A stretch of 64,000 nt of DNA, from NCBI GenBank assembly GCA_021234155.1, contig JAJEKV010000102.1, positions 3,490,449 to 3,554,448 on the forward strand. Direction: 5' to 3'. This document shows positions 18,460-29,719 of the stretch, piece by piece; the stretch's first letter is position 1, and each line of letters starts with the position of its first letter. This DNA is from Isoetes taiwanensis (taxonomy: Eukaryota; Streptophyta; Lycopodiopsida; Isoetales; Isoetaceae). Both the position numbers and the translations under genes were made by a program. The notes under the pieces were generated by a model. That model was not told the DNA's origin. It was given only the letters and a program-made list of their open reading frames with translations, and ran no database searches.

Positions 18460-20661
18460 ACAAGGTTTAAAATGAAACGCACTTATTCAAGAAGTGCGTT
18501 TGAAAGATTCCTTCTGAAAATTTATAAAATTCTGAAATCCCTCTAAAAAGGGCCTTTTTATTATCTTTAGTCCAAAGATTTATAAAATTGCTCGTGAAAA
18601 CAGACATTTTAAGAAGACTTAGTATTAAGGAAAAACACAACACACAAAAAATCCCATTGTAGAGGGGGAAAGTACTACAATGAAATTCAAAGATTTACTA
18701 TGGGGCAAATTCGTATGAAGAAATTAGATGCTTTTGTACCTTGTCCCCGAAAATTTTTATATTAGTTGTTTTAGAAGATTGTGAAATTTGTTATTTCACA
18801 ACCATTTTGGTGAACATCCTAATGGACCTTAAAACACATTGGGATCAGTTGAACAAACTTCTTGAATGACAAACCATTGTTTTTTGCATCACATAGTATT
18901 ACAATTACCAATACATCCACGATATTTTGTAGTTAAAGCTGAAGTTTTAGTTGATGATGCAAAGATAAATTTATACCGAGGATACAAAAGTTGAAGTAAT
19001 GAAGCCATGTGATTACATGCCCTCCTTTTTATTCTCGGAGATGTATTTTTGAACGCACATACCAATCTACAACATGGTGATGCTCGTGAGATAGTCAATC
19101 TCCTTAGCAATGTTGAGCATATTCATCACAATTACGCCATCCTGTGAAAAGGCACCATGCACATTTCTCCGGTGAAGTAGTATTCGTCGCCTTTACCCTT
19201 TCCTAAATATTTTGTAAATAAATAGGGTAAACTTAGAGGGGTTGCTACTCCTCGCCCCCCTCTGGATAAACCACGTGGTTTCCTTCTAGTCAAACACTGC
19301 GTCACCATAATATTTTGGAGTTCTTTGCCTTTAGTAGCAATTTTTTAGATGCCTAAAAGTGAAGTTCGTATGTATGTAGAGAAAAAAAGTAGAAATAACA
19401 ACATGATTCGACTACTTTATGCTCTAACATTGCATTACAAGCTCGAAAATTTTAGAACCGTTTTAGAACTTTTTTAGACTAAAAAACTAAGAAAAGTGTG
19501 TAAAATTATCCCTTATGTGTGTTACTTTAGTAGTTTTCAGTTACCAAACCCTTTGGCGAGTAAGAAAGACCCCAAAAGATTTTACCACGATATATACTTT
19601 ACCTCGATCAATATATATATACATATATATATATATAAACGTTTTATATATATATACAATTCGGTATAAATTTATACCGCTTTCTCCGTATAGATTTATA
19701 CACCAAGAGTTCTCTTTTCTTCTGATATATATATGTAAGTATGTATATATATTATTATATATATATACACATATATGTGTATAAATTGATTGTCATGAAA
19801 GGTTATCTGCGGTATAAATTTATACCGAGAGAGTCGTCATGGTATAAATTTATACCGAGAGAGCTCTCGCAGATATAATGAGGGAGCTCTCACGGTATAA
19901 ATTTATACCGTGGGGAGCTCTCCATGATGAATCGAGAGAGCTCTCGCGGTATAAATTTATATCTTAGCTTCGAGTCCTCTTTTGCGTATAAATTTATACC
20001 TTCGAGTCCACTTTTGCGGTATAAATTTATACCATGCGAACTCGGCATGTTATATCCGCCGGCGACTACCTATTATGGTATAAATTTATACCACCGAAAA
20101 TTTATTTTGAAGACGTTATGTCCACGCATTGTCCTCGCGGTATACACAAGTCTATAGCAAGACGGATGAGCAAATAAGAGCAAGTATATAAGACTTAAGA
20201 GCGGCGTCTTGACTCCAACTTTGCTTCAAAGTGTAAGTTTGTTCAATGAGGCATACTTTCATGTGAAAATGTTTGCTTCAATGAGGCAATGTCAAAATGT
20301 GTTGCATTTTTACAGTTTTGTTCATAGTTTTGTCTTGATTTTGAAAACTTTGAATAAAATACCTTTTTGGCACTTTAGTGTGCTTGTCACATTTTTTCAA
20401 TGTCTATTATGTTTAGTTTTTGAAAATATTACTATTTCTCAAACCAAACTAAAGGGGCCAAAAAGGGATGTCAAACAATTTTGAATGGAAGCTAAGTTCA
20501 CACCCCCCTCAAAAATGATGCCTAAAATTTTCAAATTGTCACACTTGTCACAAATATACCATGAAAAGGGACCTTTTTGGGATTTTAGGAATCTTTCAAA
20601 GATTCCTTTTTTTGAAGTCGCGTTTTGAGCAAATTAGTGCGTTTCATTTTAAACTTTGTTC
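18459..20661. mobile_element. 2.2 kb TIR-bounded insertion
   Basis: The left end reads AACAAGGTTTAAAATGAAAC then GCACTTATT (from 18459). The right end (to about 20661), read on the other strand, is AACAAAGTTTAAAATGAAAC then GCACTAATT. That is a ~29 bp terminal inverted repeat with two mismatches, and looser similarity continues inward (AAGATTCC and AAAAAGG strings on both sides). A 10 bp hairpin (AAACGCACTT/AAGTGCGTTT) sits at 18475-18501. No transposase is seen inside, so it looks non-autonomous. It holds TA-rich tracts and the palindrome array at 19662-20092. No clear target duplication was found. It separates the ParB-like ORF from the next exon block. Confidence 0.65.
19662..20092. repeat. 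Array of CGGTATAAATTTATACCG palindromes
   Basis: The 16-18 bp palindrome GGTATAAATTTATACC occurs at 19662-19679, 19810-19827, 19841-19856, 19893-19910, 20018-20033 and 20077-20092. Variants lie near 19688, 19947-19963 and 19986-20000. Between them a second palindromic word, GAGAGCTCTC, recurs (around 19860, 19885, 19915 and 19935). The core TATAAATTTATA reads as a TATA-like box on both strands. The spacing is irregular, unlike a CRISPR array. Confidence 0.9.
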
Positions 20662-20664
20662 TTA

Positions 20665-20897
20665 CTCGGTAAGTTATCTCCCCATTGAGCTGCTCCATGC
20701 AATCCAAATCCGTCCCGCCTAATTTTCAAAAAATCGGGTGCCCAATTTCACCTGCATTGTTCTTTGAATAGGGCTGGCCCAATTTCACTCCAAATACGGG
20801 CACGCCCAATTTCATACCCTAATGATGGTCCATATTGTATTTTCGTCGGATCTTTTGTCGTCTCAACTTATCTTACAATTATCTTTTCTTTGCGGGA
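20665..20897 (+). other. Likely intron/leader with half-palindromes
   Basis: A consensus donor CTCG|GTAAGTTATC occurs just right of the TIR insertion, at about 20668. The following 230 bases contain three half-sites GCCCAATTTC (near 20740, 20775 and 20803) of the palindrome family seen at 14-17 kb. This suggests an intron or 5' leader between the ParB-like part and the next coding block. A clean acceptor is not evident; AGCTATAG|CAAAATG near 20911 is one option. Confidence 0.4.
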
Positions 20898-22370
20898 ATG
20901 GCTAGCTATAGCAAAATGACCTCGAAGAATAAGAGCATGCGAGACTACGATTACTTCGCCTATCTCGACGAAGAAAGTTGGAATATGTGCACTCGTGTGG
21001 CTCAACCGCTTTTATTTAGGACGAGCCGAAGGATGAGAATGGCGGCAATTGAAGTCAAAGATCGCCCCGAGGATGTTCACAAACAATTCTTGTCGGGCCA
21101 TCAAGTCTATGCATCCCATGGACTTGCAAAGATTAATGAGAGAGATCATGGCAGGCACCACGTTCATCAAGGCCACTAAGGCTTATAAAGGAAGACGTGT
21201 CATGAAGACAAGAGCGCAAGAACTAAGGAAAATTGGCATTGTTGAGCGTGCATTACTGAAATATCTAAGAGAGGTGAAGAAGTTAAAAGTCGAAAATATG
21301 GATGAAGTCAGACAGTTTCATCCCATATTCACGCGAGAACCTCATGCCGATGTTTGCAAACAAAGGTCGTCGATGATTGGACAGAGTCGGAAAGAAGTCG
21401 AGAAGGAAAATCTCCCGTGAGACTCTAATTACAAAGGTCAACGAATACCTCCGTGGACCAGTTGAAGAGGGTTCGAAGGCTTTCAAATGCCTGACTGTCA
21501 GTCCACTAGGGATGTGTGTTAATGTCGTGAATACGTCAGCACGTCTAGTTGGATGTGACTTCAGGAACATTAAGAAATGGTCGGTAGAAGAGTATCAGAA
21601 ATTCATGGATCAGATTAGTATCCTAACGGACCAGCAGTTATACTGGATAACGATATTCATCGGCCCCGAAGCATTTGAATGATTGCTTGGCAAAGAATGA
21701 AAACAATAGATGGTGGTAGTGGGTGTGGATTGGAGCCTCTGAGGGATCCAAAAGCAAAGTCGGGATCTAAAAGCAAAGTTCGTGAGCTTCGGTGTAGTCC
21801 TTGTCATGTATGGCGAGACCAAGCGGCAGCTCCTGCACTTGATGACTTGAATCTATGCTTTACAGAGAGTGACCATCCACAAATACATTCGAAATTTCCC
21901 GACCACCTTAAGGAGACGGAGGACATCGAGAAGAAGTTGCCAGACGAGGAGTGCTCCGCAGGTAATACTCTCAAATAGGGCGGTCGCCCAATTTATGTTT
22001 CTTTTGCTGACATAGCTTCTCTTTCAGCGTATTGGTTGTATCGTCCTTGGGGTGATAAGACCTTGCACCGGTGGTCTGGACCTCGCTCCCAATCAACTAC
22101 AAGCCAAGACACGCACGTATTTGGTCCGCAAACTAATGATGGAGGGTTGCAGCATTCTTGATTTCTTTTACGGAGGTTCCTTGATCAAATGCGGCGCTAT
22201 CGCGAAGGATACAAAAGCAACTTCCTTCGAGGTGGGCGAGAACACAAGGTGAAGCTAGTACAGATCTTCGATCAACTAGAAGTTATGTTGGACAAAAATA
22301 AATCGATGGCCCGGCGAGGCGAGAAAAATTGCAGAGGGCAAGAAGAAGAAATCAAGTTCAAGCACATCTG
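20898..22370 (+). pseudogene. Methyltransferase-like coding block, frame-shifted
   Basis: Overlapping ORFs (20898-21179, 21049-21420, 21377-21682, 21679-21978, 22052-22252, 22189-22371) read as one coding series with several frame changes. The start block is MASYSKMTSKNK... with RDYDYFAYLDEESW. The middle is Lys/Arg/Glu-rich and helical (IVERALLKYLREVKKLKVEN), then VNVVNTSARLVGCDF. After a 66 nt intron at 21962-22027 (AG|GTAATA...TTTCAG) come TRTYLVRKLMMEG, ILDFFYGGSLIKCGAIAKD, ATSFEVGE and VKLVQIFDQLEVML. The ILDxFxGG...GA...xFE series resembles motif I and its neighbours at the C-terminal end of beta-type DNA N4/N6 methyltransferases. I do not see a DPPY motif IV. It follows the ParB-like ORF on the same strand, the bacterial/phage domain pairing. 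Whether it is active, and whether the frame changes are sequence errors, cannot be told. Confidence 0.45.
21962..22027 (+). other. 66 nt intron containing the palindrome
   Basis: The donor GCAG|GTAATACTC and acceptor CTTCTCTTTCAG|CG frame a short intron. It carries TAGGGCG-GT-CGCCCAATTT (about 21975-21994), a member of the AAATTGGGCG palindrome family. Splicing is inferred from consensus and from coding-like sequence on both sides. Confidence 0.5.
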
Positions 22371-22377
22371 ATTAGAC

Positions 22378-22903
22378 TTGAATCCCCTGTTAGCAAATCC
22401 ATTCTCTCCTCAGACAGTTCAGGAATTGCAGTCCACTCTCCGCCTGAGTAAGGATTCCCTTTCAGATCAAATTAAGAAGGCTGCAGGAATAGGAAGTAAG
22501 GATCTTTCCATGTTCCGAATGAAAAAGGATAGAATTAATATCTTTGGCGGTACCCAAGTTGTGAACACTCGGGGATATCGTTGAGGCTACCTCGAAATTC
22601 AATGACATAGTGGACAACGGCGTGAGGAATCCTTCATTCAAGGACACACCTCAAAGTCAACAGGACGAGGAGCCAGATAAAGAGGAACATCAAGAGGAAG
22701 AACAAAGGGAGGTAGGCAATACAGATGTAGATAAGGAGACCGGTCAGGTAGACACAATCGAGGGAGGGACAGGTGAACAAGGTGCCACGCTGAGCAATGA
22801 AGAATTCATTAACAGGATGGAAGCTATAAAGCAAGCCGCCCAGCAACAACAGGATGAACGTACTGACGTCGGCAACACTGAAGAGAACCCCCCAGACCCG
22901 TGA
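22378..22903 (+). CDS. Acidic C-terminal part of the same plus-strand gene
   Basis: The ORF at 22378-22584 (PFSPQTVQELQSTLRLSKDS, then IKKAAGIGSKDLSMF) shifts frame near 22570 and continues as 22610-22903, a Glu/Gln-rich stretch (DEEPDKEEHQEEEQREVG, then a helical EEFINRMEAIKQAAQQQQD) ending with TGA at 22901-22903. No domain is recognised; it looks like a charged tail. A palindrome, GAAATTGGGCG-GG-CGCCCAATTTC, follows at 22932-22955, so the gene is flanked by the palindrome family on both sides. Confidence 0.45.
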
Positions 22904-22931
22904 AAAGAGCTTGGAGCTTATGAGAGTTGCC

Positions 22932-24280
22932 GAAATTGGGCGGGCGCCCAATTTCAAGAACCGATCCTTCTCGAATCACTATCCTATCCATGTAATTTTG
23001 TATGGAAGATGAAATTTATAATCTCGGATCTTGTAATCATTAAATTATGAAATACAAACTTTTGTTGTGATGCTCTTCATTCTATTGAAATTCATTTGTT
23101 GTATTGTAATTGTTGTATTGAACGTCTGACAAAATTGGGCTGCCAATTTCTCTTAATATACATGTTCCCACTTAGAAATTGGGCGTGCGCCCAATTTTAA
23201 CCCGGACGTGAAGTCAGGATGAAGTGCAGAAGAAGTGGAGGTGCAGACCAACGATTTTACAAACTATTCAGGTTCGAAACATGAAGTAAAATTTACTATG
23301 CTTATACATCCTTACATATTTCAGAATTGCTTGAAACATTATATCCTTATTGCAGGTACCCAAGTTTATCAGATGAGAAGAAGATGGCAAGTAATGATCT
23401 AGGGGGACTCTTCCGAGTCATTCTCACCAGCCACCCCAGTGATCTTTTCTATCATGTACATTTGATGCTCTCTATTCCATATCAGATGGATGATAACATC
23501 GAAGGGATCAGGATAATGGCGAGGATTGAGACTCACAGTGGTCATCCAATCTTCCATGGCTATTTCTCGCTTCAGCGACCTTGCTTGAAGTTTTAAGTGA
23601 TTCATCTTGCACGTAATGGAATCCGCGTTCGGGACCAACGGGAGGCCACATGGTTAGACAGGCCAAATTTGTTGGCCAACATTGGTTTGATATATATTTA
23701 TACCAACCAAAATTATTGTTGGTATTATACACAATAATTATTGGATATACTTACCAGTCGTATGTACGCCCAATAATGTTACTACAGTGCTTCATCAATA
23801 ATTACTTGGCTATAAGTATTGCCGCATTCGATTGCATAGCACAGCCCTTTGCAATGTCTACGCCGCCGCTAGAGTTCTTGAGAGGTCCCAATTGCCTCCA
23901 CCTAAAGAGCATTTGGACACCCTCACTTGCCTCATGACTTTCGGCGACCTTCATGCATGCATTATCAAAGGGATCACCCTTGATACCTGGCTGCATGGTA
24001 TAGCTAATGGTCGACCCGAAGACTCCCCTACGAAAGTACCATGTTACTATCCATATTGTTTGGGTTCCGGATGCGGCGCTTATGAGATTGACAAAATCAC
24101 CAATAATTACAATCTATGAGATGTATTTCATAAGTTCATAAGAATTTATATCTGAAATGATCATATAGGTAGCATCCACACTTGGTCGCATAGTTTTTTT
24201 GAGTTGGATTAATTATATTGTGACAAATCATTATTTGTATTTTCTACATAAGTCTAACGAAATTGGGCTAGCCCTATTTC
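22932..24280. repeat. Palindrome family copies downstream of the gene
   Basis: Four members lie in non-coding sequence: 22932-22955 (11 bp arms, GG spacer), 23132-23149 (AAATTGGGCTGCCAATTT), 23176-23197 (AAATTGGGCG-TG-CGCCCAATTT) and 24259-24280 (GAAATTGGGC-TA-GCCCTATTTC). They share the word seen at 14.4-16.8, 20.7-20.8 and 21.98 kb. No further copy was noticed outside about 14.3-24.3 kb, so they outline the extent of one element. Confidence 0.8.
23198..24120 (+). other. Coding-like remnants, unidentified
   Basis: An exon-like block starts after TTATTGCAG at about 23356 and includes MASNDLGGLFRVILTSHPSD (ATG at 23384), ending at 23596. A second ORF, 23832-24119, includes KEHLDTLTCLMTFGDLHACI and a Cys-containing end (PCYYPYCLGSGCGAYE). 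Both lie within the palindrome-marked span and on the strand of the H3-like/ParB gene, so they may be exons of it or of another cargo gene. I recognise neither. Confidence 0.25.
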
Positions 24281-24673
24281 CTTTGGAGGCTAGTATTAAA
24301 CTTTGTTCAGACCCACAATGAGGGGGCAAATTGGGGGGCAATTTAATTTGCACAAAACAAAATGGTGTCTAGGGATTGTGGCCTATGCTCCATCATAAAA
24401 ATAGATAGAACCGGTTCCATTCATTAAGAAATGCATTACATAGATGTCATACACATATTATAAAACGAAATAAAACAACATGCCTCGACATAGGTAGTTA
24501 CAAAAAAAGAGAATACAAAGTAGAAAATACCCGTGGTGCCGGTTTTCGGTCAATGGCTAGTTAAACTTGAATAAGATCACCCCGATCGAACTCATCAATG
24601 TAATTTCTGCTATCTGAGTCCAAATGCATCATCCAATTCAAGGATCGGTGAGGAGTGTTGACAATGAGCTTGG

Positions 24674-25000
24674 TTACCAAATCTTCACTGCCTTTTTCTC
24701 CTTTTTATAAAGCTTCTTAAATAATGGTCTGAATGAGTTGTGCAGCCAAACATCCTCTAATTTGAGTAGCCTCTTCAGGGCCTCTCCCCTGTAGACAAGT
24801 CGTTTCAATGATATCAGGGAAGCTTCCAACTCCACCCTAGTGAGTTGATAATTGTTGTCCTTTAACAACTCATCCCCACGGAGGAGCTTCATGACACGCT
24901 TGCCGATTTTGTTTCTTCCATTCTGATTTATCTCATTACGCACCTCAACACGCAATTGATTCGCGTGGGCTAAGATCTGCTCAGCGATATGGGACTGCAT
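24674..25000 (-). CDS. Small basic helical protein, unidentified
   Basis: This 108-residue minus-strand ORF starts MQSHIAEQILAHANQ at 25000. It is rich in Lys, Arg and Leu with amphipathic spacing (ELLKDNNYQLTRVELEASL, SLKRLVYRGEALKRLLKLED, RPLFKKLYKKEKKAVKIW). It resembles a helical bundle, possibly nucleic-acid binding, but matches no family I know. It lies just outside the last palindrome at 24280 and points toward it, so it could be the outermost gene of the element or a separate relic. Confidence 0.35.
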   Translation of the reverse strand: MQSHIAEQILAHANQLRVEVRNEINQNGRNKIGKRVMKLLRGDELLKDNNYQLTRVELEASLISLKRLVYRGEALKRLLKLEDVWLHNSFRPLFKKLYKKEKKAVKIW

Positions 25001-27648
25001 TTTAGGTCATTGTGAATCCATACCGGCGCCTCGTTTCAACCATTCTCACCGCCCGTTATGAATCTATCTTTGCAGTTTTGCAAAACAAAGCCTCACTAGC
25101 AACACCTCACACCACGGGGCGCTTTTCCTTGACCGCGAGTTGGGCGGGCTTGTCCTTGGCTTAATAGAAAAAGCTTCTGCCATATCACCTACCAGCACGT
25201 TCCCCGAAAAATTCCGTCCTTCTATTTAAAAAACCATCATATTTTAGAAATTTGACTCAATTTCGGAGACGTATGGACTCAGGGAAAGTCCATAAATAAT
25301 GAAACTTGATTAACATGAGGAATGTCGGATATATACGATAGACTAAAGGGGAATGCATGCCCGCATGGGGAAAGCCCACCGATGTTTCATTCTGCTATAG
25401 CTCCACATTAGATGAGTCTTGCCTCATTCGCTTTAAAGCTGTTGTCACCATCATATGCTGCTACTGTGGTTGCTATCGATAAATTTGAGGAGTGTATATG
25501 TTCTAGAATTGTAGTGTTTGATTCAGTTGTTGCGAGTGTAGATGAATATATGATGTTCACGTGTTAACTTACAGTCCGGTTCCATGTAGGTTTTGCTAAG
25601 GTGTTAACAGGATGTTTAATAACCTAAGGAAGAATGTTGTTGACCACGGGACATGGAATATTTGCATTTTTCTCTAGTCGATGGCGTTTACTAAATTATT
25701 TTCTTTTGAACAATGTGTTGCATGGAGGCCAATCTTAAAGCCTTTTCCAAACGAGCAGGAGGTGCTTTGCTTTTGGTAGAGAAACATTGGTCATTGTGGG
25801 GAAAGAAGGTAGGCTTGAGGTGTTCCATTATCGAACAGTGCCGTTTGCAATTGTCAATGTATATGCACCGATAATCTTTTCCATTGCAGAGCAAGCTGCC
25901 GATGAAATGACAAAAGATTATGAACTCAACAATCTTGACTCGGATCAATATCTTGCTGATAAAGTATATATAAGCATCAATTGGTGGTGATCGTGCAAAA
26001 GAAAGATAATATCTTTTTTTCCCATTGATGTTCGGGTGACATTGGATATGCAATTGAAATCGATGAATGGAGATCTTAAACCGGAACAAGAACACCTTGC
26101 GACATGTATTGGAGATAGGGACAAGTCATCTAGCGCAAAACTAAAGAATGCAATGGCGGAGGTATGACGTCGGGGCGATTTGGGTTTTGTCTCTACTCGC
26201 TTACATTCGCCGACTTTTACGCTTTGGGAGCTGCCCTTGCTCATACCTATGCCCGTAAGGTGAGTCGCTCGAGAACACTTTTCCAGATTTTTCGAGTCAA
26301 TGCAGGCTGCAAAATTGTAGTGTAAACTTATCTAAGTTCGGGCGGATGTGCTTCTCCGAGGATACAAAGTGGATACAACCACGAGATGGGCACTTTGCTT
26401 GCTGAATGAAGTCTTTCCCTTGGTACGTGTCCTCAATATCAACTTCTAAATCATTTTTCAAATTGTACTTTAATCTATTACTCGTAATCTTGAATTGAAA
26501 TCCGCATTGTTCTTGCATCCGCAATTTGATCCGAATTCTTTTTACCTTTATCAATATTTAATGGGAATAGTAACATTCTACATCTCCCTCTGCTTATTAT
26601 GTTATTTTCCCATATCATTGTTGCCCCTGAATTTAGGTAATGTTCTTTTTGTCAGACATCATCAAAACCTATATCTTTGATGACTGTGTTTTTTGGAGCA
26701 AATGATTGTGCCCTTCCAGATAGGTCAAATGCACGCCAAACATGTTCCAATCTCTCGAATACAAGAGCAATCTTTCTCAAATTGTATCTCACCAAGGTTT
26801 GAAGCGAAAATATGTTTTTAGAAAATTCCGGCAAACAAGCTTAGAAATTTTGTGTGACAGAGGCTGCCAGGCTCACCTCAAATTATATTAATCACACGAC
26901 TACCTATAGATGAAAATGGCCGTCAAATTTATGCCAGGTTTAGACTTGCTTCTTATGTTCATAATAAAGCATCATAAATGCTTAGAATATCCATTTTATA
27001 AGGTCTCAATTTGTTGGACTCTTCTACATATCCGGGGCCAAATATGGAGATGGTGCTACGAGTCTTTTAGAGCGGACAAATGAAACCGCTAGCCTGTCAC
27101 GCTAAGCATGTGTGGCGGTTGCAAAAGCAACGGAACACATAATTGATCTTTGTTTTTCTGATTTTAGTGGTGGCATTCCACAAGTCCGATGATGCTATGA
27201 AGATCTAGCACATCCGCTTAGGTCGATGTGAAGTGTCAACACGCATCTAGTTTTAACCTAGGTTTCGCCCCTTTTCTTCCCCCCCTTGTACACAAAAATA
27301 TCTCATGTACAAGCATTCTTTTATTGTCATGAATGGTGCGACTCATGCAACGATCCCAAGATTTGGCTCATTTGCCAACAGACAGAGTCGGGGTTTTTTC
27401 TGCTTCATTTTCTCGCTAACCTAAGAAGGATCATTCGGTCTAGAGCTCTAAAGATCTGCGGGTTGTGAGGAGTCAGTTTGATCTATGTGCAACATGCCCA
27501 AATAGATACACCGCAGCAATCCCGGATAATTTAGGACAAGAGAAACAGAATTTTTAAAGATTTTCGACCTTAATTTATGACAGAGGAAGAATGGTATTGC
27601 AAGCGAAGGAGGAGGGGAAATAATCGGGAACCAAATCAGTCTTTGGCG
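25001..27648. other. No identified gene; scattered exon-like pieces
   Basis: An exon-like block on the plus strand at about 25892-25990 follows TTTTCCATTGCAG and includes AADEMTKDYELNNLDSDQYL. A second at about 26051-26165 (MQLKSMNGDLKPEQEHLATC, then SSAKLKNAMAE) ends at GTATGACG. They may be exons of one gene upstream of HINT, but I cannot name it. The rest is AT-rich with no homology seen. Confidence 0.25.
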
Positions 27649-28697
<1,049 letters not shown>

Positions 28698-29545
28698 CTG
28701 GATTAAAAGGTTAAAAAAGATTCTTTTTTTTATATGGACAAGTTCCTCTGTCCATAAGGATATGAGCAATAATTATGACTTGATGTTATGGTAAGAAATA
28801 GCAGTTGCTATTTATAATAAGAATGGAAAAGTGCTCTGTACTGTTTGGTAGTTGTCTTGAAAGAAGAGCAATGATAAATAAGAACTCTCCCCAAGCATTC
28901 AAACTTCATGAGTAGTCAGACACATAACGACCTCCCGGATCCGATAAGCAGGGGAGAACTTACTATGTAAACTCAAAAGAGTCTCTATGGTTTAAAGTGT
29001 TAAGTTTTGTGACTTGGGCGTGGATGTGTTAGATCTTTGCACAGAAAAATAATGAAATGGGCTTATATGGCATTTCGATCCATCATAGACTACAATTCCA
29101 TTTATCAATCGATGCATGAAGAAATGGTATTGTAAAAATAAGCAAGAGCTCAATTGTTATCTTGCTTAATTTTCTTTACTGAAAGTTATAGTAATGATGG
29201 CATGAACTTTGCAATTTTCCAATGATGCACAATAGGTTATTGTTGCGGATAGGAGCTTATCCTTTAGCAAAATGTGCGGTGATACTTTCGTGATCATGGT
29301 CTCTGTGTATACATTCAATGATAAGCCATGGGGCATAGTTATGGTGGAGTGGTCCTCATTGGGATGTTCCAATAGGAAGAAGAGATGGTATCATCTCTCA
29401 AGCATCATCATCTCTCTCTCCCGCATGCCCCCGGCTGTCGTTTTCATACTAGGCCCACGATTTACCTTACATAAACATTGTTGAAGTGTATTCTTATTGT
29501 TTGCTTAACCATATATGTTAAATAAAGTTGACTTTCTGTATGTAG

Positions 29546-29719
29546 GATAATGACCTGAAGGAACATCATGCGTGGTTGTTAGAGATGCTTTCATGTTTTA
29601 AAGATCCCGCTCCAAGTTCAAGGAGTGCAATAAGCTCAGGAAAGATCAGTATTGGAGGTCACTCCAGAAAAGTTAATGCTGAATGGGCTACTGTTGCATA
29701 TCAGATTAGTGAACATTTG
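29546..29719 (+). CDS. Exon-like segment, 58 codons, unidentified
   Basis: Bounded by an acceptor (TGTATGTAG|GA) and a donor (ACATTTG|GTTAGT). It is open in one frame throughout: DNDLKEHHAWLLEMLSCF, KDPAPSSRSAISSGKISI, then RKVNAEWATVAYQISEHL. It looks like a genuine protein-coding exon of helical character, but I do not recognise the protein. ORF 29939-30142 downstream (FHRHYFNLEKKKLYGPPSFL) could belong to the same gene. Confidence 0.35.

Noticed and set aside
19662-20092. CRISPR-like array
   Set aside because: Palindromes have irregular spacing, intervals are not uniform spacers, and the context is eukaryotic.
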